Source of the DNA: Solirubrobacter sp963736505
GTDB lineage: Bacteria; Actinomycetota; Thermoleophilia; Solirubrobacterales; Solirubrobacteraceae
DNA: 64,000 nucleotides
Reading direction: 5' to 3'
Assembly (NCBI GenBank): GCA_963736505.1
Contig: CAVTOZ010000005.1
Coordinates: 620,001 to 684,000, forward strand
This document shows, piece after piece, positions 9,350 to 17,955 of the stretch. The first letter of the stretch is position 1, and each line of letters begins with the position of its first letter. Position numbers and translations under genes: made by a program. The notes below the pieces were generated by a model, which worked only from the letters and a program-made list of their open reading frames with translations, made no database searches and was not told the DNA's origin.

Positions 9350-10569
9350 GCGCCGGCGCGGGACGCTTGCGCCTGAACGATGCGCTGCGGGTGACGAGCG
9401 TCGGGCTGCGCGCCCGGCCGCTGCGCGCCGCGCTGTCCGCACTCGGGATCGCGATCGGCACCGCGGCGATCGTGGCGGTCCTCGGCTTGTCGTCCTCATC
9501 ACAGGCCGGGCTGCTCGCCGAGATCGACCGGCTCGGCACGAACCTGCTGACCGTCGAGGCCGGGCAGAGCCTCACGGGACAGGAGGCGACGCTGCCGCTC
9601 GAAGCGCCGGCGCGGATCACGCACCTGGACGACGTCCAGCGGCTGGCACACACCGCGCTGATCAAGCACACGTACGTCTACCGCAACTCGATGCTGCCGG
9701 TCGGCAACACCGGCGGGCTGCAGGTGCGGGCCACCAGCCTGAACCTGCTCACCGTGCTCGACACCGGCCTCGCCCGCGGCGCGTGGCTCAACCCGGGGAC
9801 CGCCCGCGAGCCCGTCGCGGTGCTCGGTTCGGCCGCCGCGCAGCGACTGGGCATCGACCGGATCTTCCCCGACCAGCGGATCCGGCTGGGAGGCCGGTGG
9901 TTCAACGTCGCGGGCGTCCTGGCGAGCTCGCCGCTGGAGCCCGACATCGACAGCAGCGCCTTGATCGGCTACCCGGCCGCCCAGCAGTACCTCGGCTACG
10001 TCAGCCTCGTCCAAGGCGAGCAGATGGCCGGCCCGCCGAGCTCGATCTACGTGCGCGCCGCCACCGGTCATGAGGCGGCGGTGCAGTCGCTGCTCGCGCA
10101 GACCGCCAACCCCGAGGCACCCAACGAGGTGAACGTCAGCCAGCCGTCCGACGCGCTCACCGCCCGGGCCGCCGCGGCGGGCGCGTTCGACAGCCTCTTC
10201 CTCGGGCTCGGTGTCGTGGCGCTGATCGTCGGCGCCGTCGGCGTCGCCAACATCATGATCATCTCGGTGCTGGAACGCCGCTCGGAGATCGGCCTCCGTC
10301 GCGCCCTCGGCGCGACCAAGAGCCAGATCCGGACGCAGTTCCTCGGCGAGTCGATCCTGCTCGCCGTCATCGGCGGCATCGTCGGCGTGCTCGCCGGGGT
10401 TGCGGCGACGGCCATCTACGCCGGCTCGAAAGGCTGGGCCGTCGTGATCCCGGTCGAGGCGTGGTCGGGCGGCATCGCCTCGGCCATCCTGATCGGCGCG
10501 TTCGCCGGCCTGATGCCGGCCGTTCGAGCGTCCCGGATGCCGCCCACCGTGGCGTTGCGAACGGCATGA
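9346..10569 (+). CDS. ABC transporter permease, MacB/FtsX type
   Basis: A 407-residue permease with one N-terminal transmembrane helix (about residues 26-47), a large extracytoplasmic MacB_PCD domain, and three C-terminal helices, the first about residue 281 followed by the family motif ERRSEIGLRRALGAT. It completes the vanY-lipoprotein-adaptor-ATPase-permease operon. The operon's role is probably extrusion of an envelope-active compound or transmission of force to cell-wall enzymes; the substrate cannot be inferred. Confidence 0.92.
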
Positions 10570-10630
10570 GCAGCTAGCCAGGGACCGGGCGACCCCGGCG
10601 AAGACGAACCTGGGACCCTTCCAGGCACCT

Positions 10631-11677
10631 ATGAAGCCAGAGACCTGGGCCATCGTGGGCGGCCGGCCCGAACGCGTGCCCGGCGCACCCCTGAACACTC
10701 CGCTCGTCCTCGCATCGAACTTCGCGCTGGGCTCCGTGCGGCTGTACAGCCGCACGGAGGCGACCGAGACCTGGGAGGCCTTCGAGGAGGTCCTCGGCGG
10801 GCTCGAGGGCGGCCACGCCGTGTCGTTCTCGTCCGGCATGGCGGCGTGCAACGCCGTGCTCAGTCAGCTGCCGACCGGCGCGCACCTCGTCATCCCCGAT
10901 GACTGCTATCAGGGCGTCGCCGGCATCGCCGACGCCGGCGCGCGCGACCACGCGTGGCAGGTCGATCGCGTCGCGGCCCCGGACACGGAGGCCTGGATCG
11001 CCAAGCTGCTCGAGGCCGACCTCGTGTGGATCGAGTCGCCGACGAACCCGCTGCTCGACGTCGCCGACGTGGCCGCGATCTGCGCCGCGCCCCGCAAGGA
11101 CGCGGTGCGCGTGGTCGTCGACAACACGTTCGCGACGCCGCTGCTGCAGCAGCCGCTGTCGCTGGGCGCCGACGTGGTCATCCACGCCGCGACCAAGTTC
11201 CTCGGCGGCCACTCGGACCTGCTGATGGGCGCCGCGGTGGCCAAGGACGAGGCGCAGCGCGAGCTGCTGATCACGGCGCGCAAGCTCTACGGCGCCACGC
11301 CGGGCGCGCTGGAGGCGTTCCTGGCCACGCGCGGCGTGCGCACGCTGCCGGTGCGGCTCAGGACGGCGATCGCGAGCGCTGTCGAGCTGGCGGCGCGGCT
11401 TCAGGCGCATCCGGCGGTGCGGCGCGTGCGCTACCCGGGCTTCGGGGCGGTCGTGAGCTTCGAGCTCGCCGACGCGGAGACCGTCGACCGGGCATGCGCG
11501 GCCGTCAAGATCATCTGGAACGCCACCAGCCTCGGCGGCGTCGAGACGACGATGGAGCGCCGCAGCGTCCACCCGGGCCAGGAGCACATCCCGGACGGGC
11601 TGATCCGCATGAGCGTCGGCTGCGAGGACGTCGAGGACCTCTGGGCCGACCTCGAGCAGGCACTCGGCGGCGTCTGA
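10631..11677 (+). CDS. PLP-dependent cystathionine gamma-synthase/lyase family enzyme
   Basis: A 348-residue enzyme of the Cys/Met metabolism PLP family. It shows the cofactor-phosphate motif YSRTEAT near residue 38, the SSGMAA turn, the PLP-aspartate region, and Lys189 in the Schiff-base motif ATKFLGGHSD. The C-terminal segment has the family SLGGVET loop and the VGCEDVEDLWADLEQAL end. It is somewhat shorter than typical members (about 380 residues). It could act as cystathionine gamma-lyase, gamma-synthase or methionine gamma-lyase; the sequence alone does not decide. No sulphur-metabolism neighbours are present. Confidence 0.8.
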   Translation: MKPETWAIVGGRPERVPGAPLNTPLVLASNFALGSVRLYSRTEATETWEAFEEVLGGLEGGHAVSFSSGMAACNAVLSQLPTGAHLVIPDDCYQGVAGIADAGARDHAWQVDRVAAPDTEAWIAKLLEADLVWIESPTNPLLDVADVAAICAAPRKDAVRVVVDNTFATPLLQQPLSLGADVVIHAATKFLGGHSDLLMGAAVAKDEAQRELLITARKLYGATPGALEAFLATRGVRTLPVRLRTAIASAVELAARLQAHPAVRRVRYPGFGAVVSFELADAETVDRACAAVKIIWNATSLGGVETTMERRSVHPGQEHIPDGLIRMSVGCEDVEDLWADLEQALGGV

Positions 11678-11688
11678 TCGCGCGGGCG

Positions 11689-12333
11689 TCAGCGCGACGC
11701 GCGACCGGCGACGGCGTCGAGGACGAGGTCGAGGCCGCCGCCGAAGCGCGCGTCGTCGTCACGGGTCGTGCCGCCGCCGGCGGCGCGCCGGAGCGCGACG
11801 TAGGCCTCGGGCTCGGCCTGGTCGAGCGCGAGCTCGAACGCTCGCCAGCGCGCAGGGGCGGTCGCCGTCGTCTGGCGCCCGGCGCTTCCGAGCACGTAGG
11901 TGAGGAAGACGTCGTAGGCGTCCTGCGCGGCGTCGGGGTCGAGACCGGCGTCCTGGAGCGCGTCGAGGATCGCGTCGGCGAGGCGTAGCGCCTGCGGCCC
12001 GGTGGCGCCGGAGCGCAGGAGCTCGTCGGCCAGGCCCCGGTGGGCCAGCGCGACGCGACGGATCTCGTGGCCGAGCTCGGTCAGCCGCGTCCGCCAGTTG
12101 CCGTGCGGCTCGGTGCGGATGCCGGCCGCCAGGTGCTCGATCAGCAGTGCGAGGAGGCCGTCGCGCCGGCCGCCGGCGTGATGCACGACCGTGGTCGGCC
12201 AGACGCCGAGGCGGTTGGCCACCTGCCGGACGCTGAGGGCGTCCAGCCCCTTGGCCGCCACGAGGTCGGCGGCGGCCTCGGCGACGGCCTGCCGTGTCAC
12301 GCCACGGTGCGAGGTCGCGGCGGGCTTTCGCAT
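11689..12333 (-). CDS. TetR-family regulator divergent from an FAD oxidoreductase
   Basis: A 214-residue repressor. The N-terminal helix-turn-helix spans about residues 10-60 (VTRQAVAEAAADLVAAKG, LSVRQVANRLGV); the C-terminal region is the variable ligand-binding part. The ATG at 12333 is chosen because the longer frame would run through the operator region. It is divergently transcribed from the FAD-dependent oxidoreductase gene, with two matching inverted repeats in the 87-bp gap, so it almost certainly represses itself and that gene. Confidence 0.88.
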   Translation of the reverse strand: MRKPAATSHRGVTRQAVAEAAADLVAAKGLDALSVRQVANRLGVWPTTVVHHAGGRRDGLLALLIEHLAAGIRTEPHGNWRTRLTELGHEIRRVALAHRGLADELLRSGATGPQALRLADAILDALQDAGLDPDAAQDAYDVFLTYVLGSAGRQTTATAPARWRAFELALDQAEPEAYVALRRAAGGGTTRDDDARFGGGLDLVLDAVAGRASR

Positions 12334-12354
12334 GGCGAGCCAGCCTAGCCTCTT

Positions 12355-12371
12355 CTTGTGCACCGAACAAG
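12355..12371. promoter_or_regulatory. Putative TetR operator 1
   Basis: Inverted repeat CTTGT-N7-ACAAG in the divergent promoter region. The same pattern recurs at 12387-12403, with centres 32 bp apart, about three helical turns. The two sites also form a larger inverted repeat, cttcttgtgcac (12352-12363) with gtgcacaagaag (12395-12406). Binding by the adjacent TetR protein is inference. Confidence 0.6.
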
Positions 12372-12386
12372 TTCTGACTACGGTCT

Positions 12387-12403
12387 CTTGTACAGTGCAC
12401 AAG
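12387..12403. promoter_or_regulatory. Putative TetR operator 2
   Basis: Second CTTGT-N7-ACAAG inverted repeat, 17 bp, immediately upstream of the ribosome binding site (aaggaga) of the FAD oxidoreductase gene at 12421. Bound repressor here would block initiation or elongation of that gene. Confidence 0.6.
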
Positions 12404-12420
12404 AAGGAGACCGCCAACCG

Positions 12421-13767
12421 ATGCCCCTTGCCCTAGACCTCCAAGGCCGGGTCCTGACCCCGGAGGACCCCGCGTACGACGAGGCGCGGACCGTCTTCGC
12501 CGCGCACGTCGACCGCCGCCCCGCGCTCGTCGCCCAGGTGGCAGGCCCGGATGACATCGCCCGGGTCATCGCGTATGCCCGCGAGACCGGGTCCGAGCTC
12601 GCGGTCCGGGGCGGCGGCCACAGCCCCGCCGGCCACGGCGTCTCCGACGGCGGCGTCGTGATCGATCTCTCGGCGCTGCGGTCGTTCGAGCTCGATGCCG
12701 CCCGGCGCACGGCCTGGGCGGGCGCGGGCCTCAGCGCCGGCGCGTACACCTCCGCGGCGGGGCGGCACGGGCTCGCGACCGGCTTCGGCGACACGGGCGC
12801 GGTCGGGATCGGCGGCATCACGCTCGCCGGCGGAATCGGCTTCCTCGTGCGCAAGCACGGGCTGACGATCGACAACCTGCTGGCGGCGGAGATCGTCACC
12901 GCCGACGGGCGGCTGCGCCGCGTGGATGCACGGACCGAGCCCGGGCTGTTCTGGGCGCTGCGGGGCGGCGGCGGCAACTTCGGCGTCGTCACGCGCTTGA
13001 AGTACCGGCTTCATCCGGTCGACACCGTCGTCGGCGGCCTGCTGATCCTGCCCGCGACGCCCGAGGTGATCGCCGGCTTCATCGCGGAGGCCGAGGCGGC
13101 GCCGGACGAGCTGAGCACGATCGCCAACGTGATGCTCGCGCCGCCGATGCCGCTCGTGCCCGAGTCGCTGCACGGCAGCCCCGTCGTCATCGCGAGGATG
13201 GTCTACGCGGGCGACGTGGAGGCGGGCCAGCGTGCGGTCGCGCCGTTCCGCGCCCTGACCGAGCCGGCCGCCGACCTCCTGCGGCCGATGAAGTACGCCG
13301 AGATGTTCCCCGACGAGCAGGGCGCCCGCGTCGCCGTGGGGCGAGTGACGTTCGCCCGCAGCGTCGGCTCAGCCCAGGCCGCGACGATCCTCGAGCGGAT
13401 CGGCGAGTCCTCGGCGAACCTGGCCGCGTGCGAGATCCGCGTGCTCGGCGGCGCCATGGCCCGGGTGCCCGCGGACGCCACGGCGTTTGCCCACCGCCGG
13501 AGCCGGATCCTGATCAACGTGGCCGCGATCTACGACCCGTCCACCTCCGACCGTGCCGAGCACGCCGCATGGGTGCGCCGGCTCTCAGCCGCGCTCGACG
13601 ACGGCGACCCCGGCGCCTACGCGGGTCTCCTCGAGGACGAGGGCCAGGCGCGCGTCCGCGCGGCGTACCCGGGCGAGACGTGGCGGCGGCTGGCCGCGGT
13701 GAAGGCCGCTTATGACCCGGACAACGTGTTCCGGCTCAACCAGAACATCCCGCCGGTCAACGGCTGA
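12421..13767 (+). CDS. FAD-linked oxidoreductase of the BBE/PCMH family
   Basis: A 448-residue flavoenzyme with an N-terminal PCMH-type FAD-binding domain and a C-terminal berberine-bridge-like domain (ending YDPDNVFRLNQNIPP). His67 in RGGGHSPAGHG is the expected site of covalent 8-alpha FAD attachment; the Cys of bicovalent members is replaced (TGFGDTGAVG), so attachment is probably monocovalent. Such enzymes oxidise alcohols, sugars or aromatic compounds with oxygen. The ATG at 12421 has an aaggaga ribosome binding site and lies just past the operators. The last codons and stop (aacggctga) lie inside the conserved end of repeat copy B, so the C-terminus may have been set by the repeat. Confidence 0.88.
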   Translation: MPLALDLQGRVLTPEDPAYDEARTVFAAHVDRRPALVAQVAGPDDIARVIAYARETGSELAVRGGGHSPAGHGVSDGGVVIDLSALRSFELDAARRTAWAGAGLSAGAYTSAAGRHGLATGFGDTGAVGIGGITLAGGIGFLVRKHGLTIDNLLAAEIVTADGRLRRVDARTEPGLFWALRGGGGNFGVVTRLKYRLHPVDTVVGGLLILPATPEVIAGFIAEAEAAPDELSTIANVMLAPPMPLVPESLHGSPVVIARMVYAGDVEAGQRAVAPFRALTEPAADLLRPMKYAEMFPDEQGARVAVGRVTFARSVGSAQAATILERIGESSANLAACEIRVLGGAMARVPADATAFAHRRSRILINVAAIYDPSTSDRAEHAAWVRRLSAALDDGDPGAYAGLLEDEGQARVRAAYPGETWRRLAAVKAAYDPDNVFRLNQNIPPVNG

Positions 13768-13976
13768 GGGTCGGTTCGCTCGGCCGCGGGTCCTGTCCTC
13801 GCGGGACCCGGGTCGACGACTGAACTGAGACCCGCGGGCCGGGCGCCCTGGCACTGGTCCGCGGCATCGCGCGCCGGGCTTGGGTGGCACGTACGCCCGT
13901 CGTCGCGTGCAGGGCGCCCTGCTCGCGGCATTCAGCCGCCGACCCCCAAACGCCCACGAGGCCACCCGCGGGTGGA
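13759..13976 (-). repeat. Dispersed intergenic repeat, copy B (full length)
   Basis: Full-length copy in reverse orientation relative to copy A; the ccacccgcgggtgg palindrome is at 13962-13975. It fills the space between the FAD oxidoreductase and the convergent hydrolase. It supplies the oxidoreductase stop codon: aacggctgaggg at its edge is also the edge of copy C. Confidence 0.85.
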
Positions 13977-14019
13977 CCGGAGGCGTCCTCACCCGCCAGG
14001 CGGTAGTCGCACGCTCACC

Positions 14020-14715
14020 TCACAGACTCAGCACCAAGTCGCGGACGGCGGCCGGCTGGGACAGGAACGGGTGGTGACCGGCGTCGAGCTCGACGACGCT
14101 ACCTGCCCGGCGAGCGAACTCGCGTTGCCGTTCGGCGGGAGTGCCACGGTCCTCGGAGCAGACGAGGTACGTCGAGGGCACGTGCTGCCAGGCCGCTGAG
14201 CGCACCGGCTGCCCGAGCACCGCGAGGCTCTGGCGGGCCGTCTTGTCCATGGCCTGTCGCTGGATCTCGGGATCGCAGTCCTGCAGGAACGTCTCCGCCA
14301 GGGCCTCCGGGCGGACGGTGAACGTGCCGCCCGCGGGATCGATGTCGAGGAACGGGGCGGGCTCCTCGCCGCCGAACGAGGAGAGGCTCTGCCCGACCTC
14401 CGGCAGGTAGCTCGACACGAGCAGCAGATGGCGAACGGCGTCGACGCCCGCAGCCGCCTCCGCCGTGACGATGCCGCCGTAGCTGTGGGCGACCACGACG
14501 GTCGGCTCATCGCTCGCGGTCAACACGTGCCGGACCGAGGCGACATCCTCGGCCAGCCCGGGTCCTTGCGCGCCGGGCGGCTCACCCGTCTCGCCACAGC
14601 TCGGCAGGGCGGGCGCCTGGCTGGCGACGCCCCGCTCGGCGAGCAGCTCAGCGGTCGGGTGCCACCACCACGGCCCGTCTTTGACACACGCACCATGCAC
14701 GAAGACGACTCTCAT
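14020..14715 (-). CDS. Alpha/beta-fold hydrolase
   Basis: A 231-residue hydrolase with the oxyanion-hole region FVHGACVKDG near the N-terminus, nucleophile elbow AHSYGG (Ser in the G/A-x-S-x-G pattern) around residue 90, and a C-terminal DAGHHPFLS carrying the catalytic His. It belongs to the EstE/salicylate-esterase-like group whose members act on small esters. ATG at 14715 precedes the MRVVFVHG start typical of the family. It is divergent from a TetR-type regulator across 46 bp and is probably its target. Confidence 0.85.
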   Translation of the reverse strand: MRVVFVHGACVKDGPWWWHPTAELLAERGVASQAPALPSCGETGEPPGAQGPGLAEDVASVRHVLTASDEPTVVVAHSYGGIVTAEAAAGVDAVRHLLLVSSYLPEVGQSLSSFGGEEPAPFLDIDPAGGTFTVRPEALAETFLQDCDPEIQRQAMDKTARQSLAVLGQPVRSAAWQHVPSTYLVCSEDRGTPAERQREFARRAGSVVELDAGHHPFLSQPAAVRDLVLSL

Positions 14716-14761
14716 CACGACGACGGTAGCCGAAGCATTCGTTACGTGAAAGCATGAGCTC

Positions 14762-15310
14762 GTGGGGAGGCGCCCGCAGCCGCAGATCAAGCACCAGATC
14801 CTCGACGCATGCACCGACTACGCGCTCGAGCACGGGCTGCCCGACCGTCTCGGGCCACTGGCGGCCGCCGCCGGGACCTCGAGCCGGATGCTGATCTACC
14901 ACTTCGAAACCCGCGACCGCCTACTCCGCGAGATCCTCGGACAGGCGCGACAGCGCCAGCTCGAGGCGTTCACCGCGCTGTTGCGCGTCCGCCCCGAGGA
15001 GGCCTATCCGACGACCCTGAGCCACGCCTGGTCCGCAATGACGGGACCGCACGGCCAGCCCTACCTGCGCATGTTCAGCCGGCTGCACGACACCGCCGGC
15101 GAACCACTCTGGCCAGGCTTCCGGAAGACCGCGACCACCGACTGGCTCGCGCCCCTCGAGCAGGGCATGCGGAGCCTCGGCCGGCCCGAGCTGGCCACCG
15201 TCGTGCTCGCCGTGATCCGCGGCCTGCTGATGGACCTCGACGCCACCGGCGATGCCGTACGAACCGATCGCGCGTTCCACGACTTCCTGACCACCATCCA
15301 GCACGCCTGA
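14762..15310 (+). CDS. TetR-family transcriptional regulator
   Basis: A 182-residue regulator with an N-terminal helix-turn-helix (IKHQILDACTDYALEHG, LGPLAAAAGTSSRMLIYHF, where the YHF replaces the usual YYHF). Start is GTG at 14762. It is divergent from the alpha/beta hydrolase gene and probably controls it. The C-terminal domain gives no ligand hint. Confidence 0.82.
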   Translation: MGRRPQPQIKHQILDACTDYALEHGLPDRLGPLAAAAGTSSRMLIYHFETRDRLLREILGQARQRQLEAFTALLRVRPEEAYPTTLSHAWSAMTGPHGQPYLRMFSRLHDTAGEPLWPGFRKTATTDWLAPLEQGMRSLGRPELATVVLAVIRGLLMDLDATGDAVRTDRAFHDFLTTIQHA

Positions 15311-15321
15311 CAGCGTGAGCG

Positions 15322-16653
15322 TCAGGCGGCGAGCGCCGTCGTGGCCACGGCGTGAGGCGCAACCGCGGCCAGCACCGCGTCGGCGACGCGGGGGTCGAAC
15401 TGCGTGCCACTGTGGCGCCGGAGCTCCGCCACCGCCGCTTCGAACGGCATCGCCGCGCGGTAGCTGCGCGTGGTCGTCATGGCGTTCCACGCGTCGCAGC
15501 ACGAGATGATCCTCGCCTCCAGCGGGATCGCTTCGCCGCTGAGCCCGTCGGGGTAGCCGCGGCCGTCCCAGCGCTCGTGGTGCGAGCGCACGATCAGTCC
15601 GACCTCGCCCATGAAGCCGCCGACGCGATCGAGCATTCGCTGGCCCTCGATCGTGTGCGTCTTGATGATCCTCCACTCCGCCGGGTCGAGCTTGCCCGGC
15701 TTGTTGATGATCGCCTTCGGTATCGCCACCTTGCCGATGTCGTGCAGCAACGCGCCGAACTCGAGGTCACGCAGCCGCTCCGCGTCGAGCCCGAGCCGGT
15801 CGCCGACCTGCACCGCGAGCGCCACGACGCCGCGTGAGTGCTCGCCGGTGTAGCCGTCGTCGGCGTCGACGACGTCGCCGAGCACCAGCGCGGTGCCGCG
15901 ATAGGCCTGGTTCAGCTCGGTCAGACTCGCCATCCTGGCTTCCCGCTCGCGCGAGAACGTGGCCAGGACGCCGAGCAGCGGGATCAGCGCCAATGCCGCG
16001 ACGGGATGGCGCTCGACCGCGAACGCCACCACGATCGCCACCGGCGTCAGCGCGAGGTCGACGCCGTGGATCCACAGCTCGCCGAGTTGCGGGCGCAACC
16101 CGCCCCAGGTGCCGAGCAGGCGCTCGCGACCGGCCCACGCCGCGATCTCGGTCAGGACCTGCGCTGCGATGGCCGCCGCGAGCACGACCGGCGTGACGTG
16201 CTCTCCCGCCACCGCGAGCACGACCGCGGGGCCGAGCGAGAACCACGCGTCGGCAGGCACGAGCAGCAGCCGGCTCGCCCGCCGCTCGCGCGCCAGCACC
16301 GCCGGCACGCGCGCCACGAGCAGCGCGACCACGACGGCCACCGGGATGAGCGCCGGAGGCAGCGTGAACCACAGCGGCACGAAGGCGAGCTGGGTCGGGA
16401 CCGTGTAGCCGCCGCCGACGGCGAACGGCACGTGGACCGCGACCGCCAGGCAGGCCATGCAGGCGAGCGCCGAGAGGACGTCGATCTCGCTCCGCGCCAC
16501 GCCGGAGAGCGCCCAGAGCACCGCCACGGCCGCGAACAGGAGCGCGCCGGCGGTGGTCTCCGCCAGGCGCTCGCGCCGCTGCAGCCGACGGCTGCGAGCC
16601 GCGGCGGCATCGGCGATCCGCCGCTGCTCGGCTCTGTTGGGATTCAGCGACAC
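15322..16653 (-). CDS. Membrane-bound HD-GYP c-di-GMP phosphodiesterase
   Basis: About 443 residues. The N-terminal half has several hydrophobic helices (a multi-pass membrane sensor region), followed by a cytoplasmic HD-GYP domain that should hydrolyse cyclic di-GMP. All expected motifs are seen: GEHSRGV, LLHDIGKVAIP (the HD pair), KTHTIEGQRML, and SHHERWDGRGYPDGL (the GYP signature). The longer open frame to 17028 would run through a c-di-GMP riboswitch and an oppositely oriented gene, so I place the start near the GTG at 16653; this is uncertain. Divergent from the riboswitch-controlled secreted protein, it could set the local c-di-GMP level to which that gene responds. Confidence 0.85.
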   Translation of the reverse strand: MSLNPNRAEQRRIADAAAARSRRLQRRERLAETTAGALLFAAVAVLWALSGVARSEIDVLSALACMACLAVAVHVPFAVGGGYTVPTQLAFVPLWFTLPPALIPVAVVVALLVARVPAVLARERRASRLLLVPADAWFSLGPAVVLAVAGEHVTPVVLAAAIAAQVLTEIAAWAGRERLLGTWGGLRPQLGELWIHGVDLALTPVAIVVAFAVERHPVAALALIPLLGVLATFSREREARMASLTELNQAYRGTALVLGDVVDADDGYTGEHSRGVVALAVQVGDRLGLDAERLRDLEFGALLHDIGKVAIPKAIINKPGKLDPAEWRIIKTHTIEGQRMLDRVGGFMGEVGLIVRSHHERWDGRGYPDGLSGEAIPLEARIISCCDAWNAMTTTRSYRAAMPFEAAVAELRRHSGTQFDPRVADAVLAAVAPHAVATTALAA

Positions 16654-16782
16654 CCCCGGGAAATCGGCCGCGAGCCCGGCAAGTTGAGCGCGCGCGGACC
16701 GGCCGGCAGGCGTCGTACAAGTGTCGAGCCGCGCGGCAAGCGGCGTGCCCTTGCCGATCAGTGATGCAACGGACGTAAACCA

Positions 16783-16858
16783 GCTGAACAGGCAAACCCG
16801 TCGCGAGGCGGGGACGCAAAGCCAGAGATCTCCCCCAGGGAGACCGCTCGGTTGCCGG
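16783..16858 (+). ncRNA. Cyclic di-GMP-I (GEMM-I) riboswitch
   Basis: The sequence has the conserved GEMM-I core: ggcaaacc, a stem cccgtc/ggcggg (16797-16802 with 16807-16812) closed by the GNRA tetraloop GCGA, then GACGCAAAGCC (16813-16823), a second hairpin tctccc-cca-gggaga (16829-16843), and a 3' block gctcggttgccgg matching the conserved closing segment of the class. Order and spacing agree with the Vibrio Vc2 aptamer. It ends 21 nt before the ATG of the secreted protein gene, so control is probably at translation or by a nearby terminator alternative not obvious by eye. Recognition is by pattern; a covariance search was not run. Confidence 0.88.
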
Positions 16859-16879
16859 CGATTCACCAGGGACGGTTTC

Positions 16880-17482
16880 ATGACCACATCACGACCCCTC
16901 AGAAGTGCCCTTGCCGCGGCGTGCGGTGTCACGCTGGCCGCCGGTCTCGGTGCCGGCTCCGCACAGGCCGCGACCGCCACCGACGGCTGCACCAACCCGG
17001 CGCTGACACAGCCCTTCACCGCCTTCAAGGACAGCCACCTCTACACGCTCGCGCCCGGCGGCCGCTTCGACGGCGCAGACGGCGCCTGGACGCTTTCTGG
17101 CGGCGCCGCGATCGTGTCGACGACGCAGGACGACGGCACCACCGGCGGCGTGCTCGACCTGCCAAGCAATGCCGTGGCCACGAGCCCGGTCGTGTGCATC
17201 ACCTCCGACTACCCGACCGCTCGGGCCTGGGTGCGCAACGTGGCCGGCAGCGAGGGCGTGAGCTTCAACATCTCCTACTTCGTCAACGGTGTCTGGACCC
17301 CGCCCAAGAACACCGGCCAGTTCCATGGCGATCACACGTCGTGGACGCCGTCGAACCCGATGAACATCCAGCCGTACAAGACGACCGGGTGGCAGCAGGT
17401 CCGGTTCACGTTCGTGGCGGGCGGCAAGACCAGCCGCTTCCAGGTCGACGACTTCTGGGTCGACCCGCGTATGCGCGCCTGA
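16880..17482 (+). CDS. Secreted protein of unknown function under a c-di-GMP riboswitch
   Basis: A 200-residue protein with a clear signal peptide (basic start, hydrophobic core, cleavage near GSAQA-A about residue 31). The mature part is rich in Gly, Ser, Thr and aromatic residues with repeated beta-like segments (GAWTLSGGAAIV, SFNISYFVNGVW, VRFTFVAGGKTSRFQVDDFWVDPR), which looks like a jelly-roll or carbohydrate-binding-type beta sandwich; this is inference from composition only. Its 5' leader is the GEMM-I riboswitch, so expression should follow c-di-GMP, as for many matrix and adhesion proteins. Confidence 0.8.
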   Translation: MTTSRPLRSALAAACGVTLAAGLGAGSAQAATATDGCTNPALTQPFTAFKDSHLYTLAPGGRFDGADGAWTLSGGAAIVSTTQDDGTTGGVLDLPSNAVATSPVVCITSDYPTARAWVRNVAGSEGVSFNISYFVNGVWTPPKNTGQFHGDHTSWTPSNPMNIQPYKTTGWQQVRFTFVAGGKTSRFQVDDFWVDPRMRA

Positions 17483-17580
17483 TCGTCGCGCCGCTTCGAG
17501 TCGTGAGTTGCGTGAAAGCGGAGGAAGCCGCCGCCGAGCGGGCCCCACGGCGTGAGGCGGACTCCAATGCGGGCCTGGTG

Positions 17581-17797
17581 AACGGCTGAGGGTCGATTCT
17601 CTCGGCCGCGGGTCCTGTCCTCGCGGGACCCGGGTCGACGACTGAACTGAGACCCGCGCGCCGGGCGCCCTGGCACGGGTCTCCGGTGTCGCGCGCCGGG
17701 CTGGGTTGGCACGTACGCCCGTCGTCGCGTGCAGGGCGCCCTGCCACGGCATTCAGCCGCCGACCCCCAAACGCCCACGAGGCCACCCGCGGGTGGA
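17581..17797 (-). repeat. Dispersed intergenic repeat, copy C (full length)
   Basis: Full-length reverse-orientation copy with the palindrome at 17783-17796 and the aacggctgaggg edge at 17581. It lies 100 bp downstream of the secreted protein gene. Confidence 0.85.
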
Positions 17798-17955
17798 GCG
17801 GTCACGCCTCGCCGGCAACCGAGCGGCCCGCTCGACCGCGCTGCTCCTTTGCGCGCCGACTTTGCCCGCCGGTCTGTCAGGCTTCTCGGGTGGCGCTCGA
17901 TGCCCCGTGTGGGTGCCGACATTCTCCGAGGTCCTGACGCGTATCCAGTAGCGCT
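17798..17955. other. Gap between repeat C and methyltransferase
   Basis: About 160 bases without a convincing gene. It should contain the promoter of the methyltransferase gene at 17956; no clear consensus or structure was found. Confidence 0.4.

Noticed and set aside
10570..10630. SAM-type riboswitch before the PLP enzyme gene
   Set aside because: Only 61 bases, no recognisable aptamer elements; a small stem is not enough.
15322..17028. HD-GYP gene extended to 17028
   Set aside because: The extra N-terminal part overlaps the riboswitch and the start of the oppositely oriented secreted protein gene.
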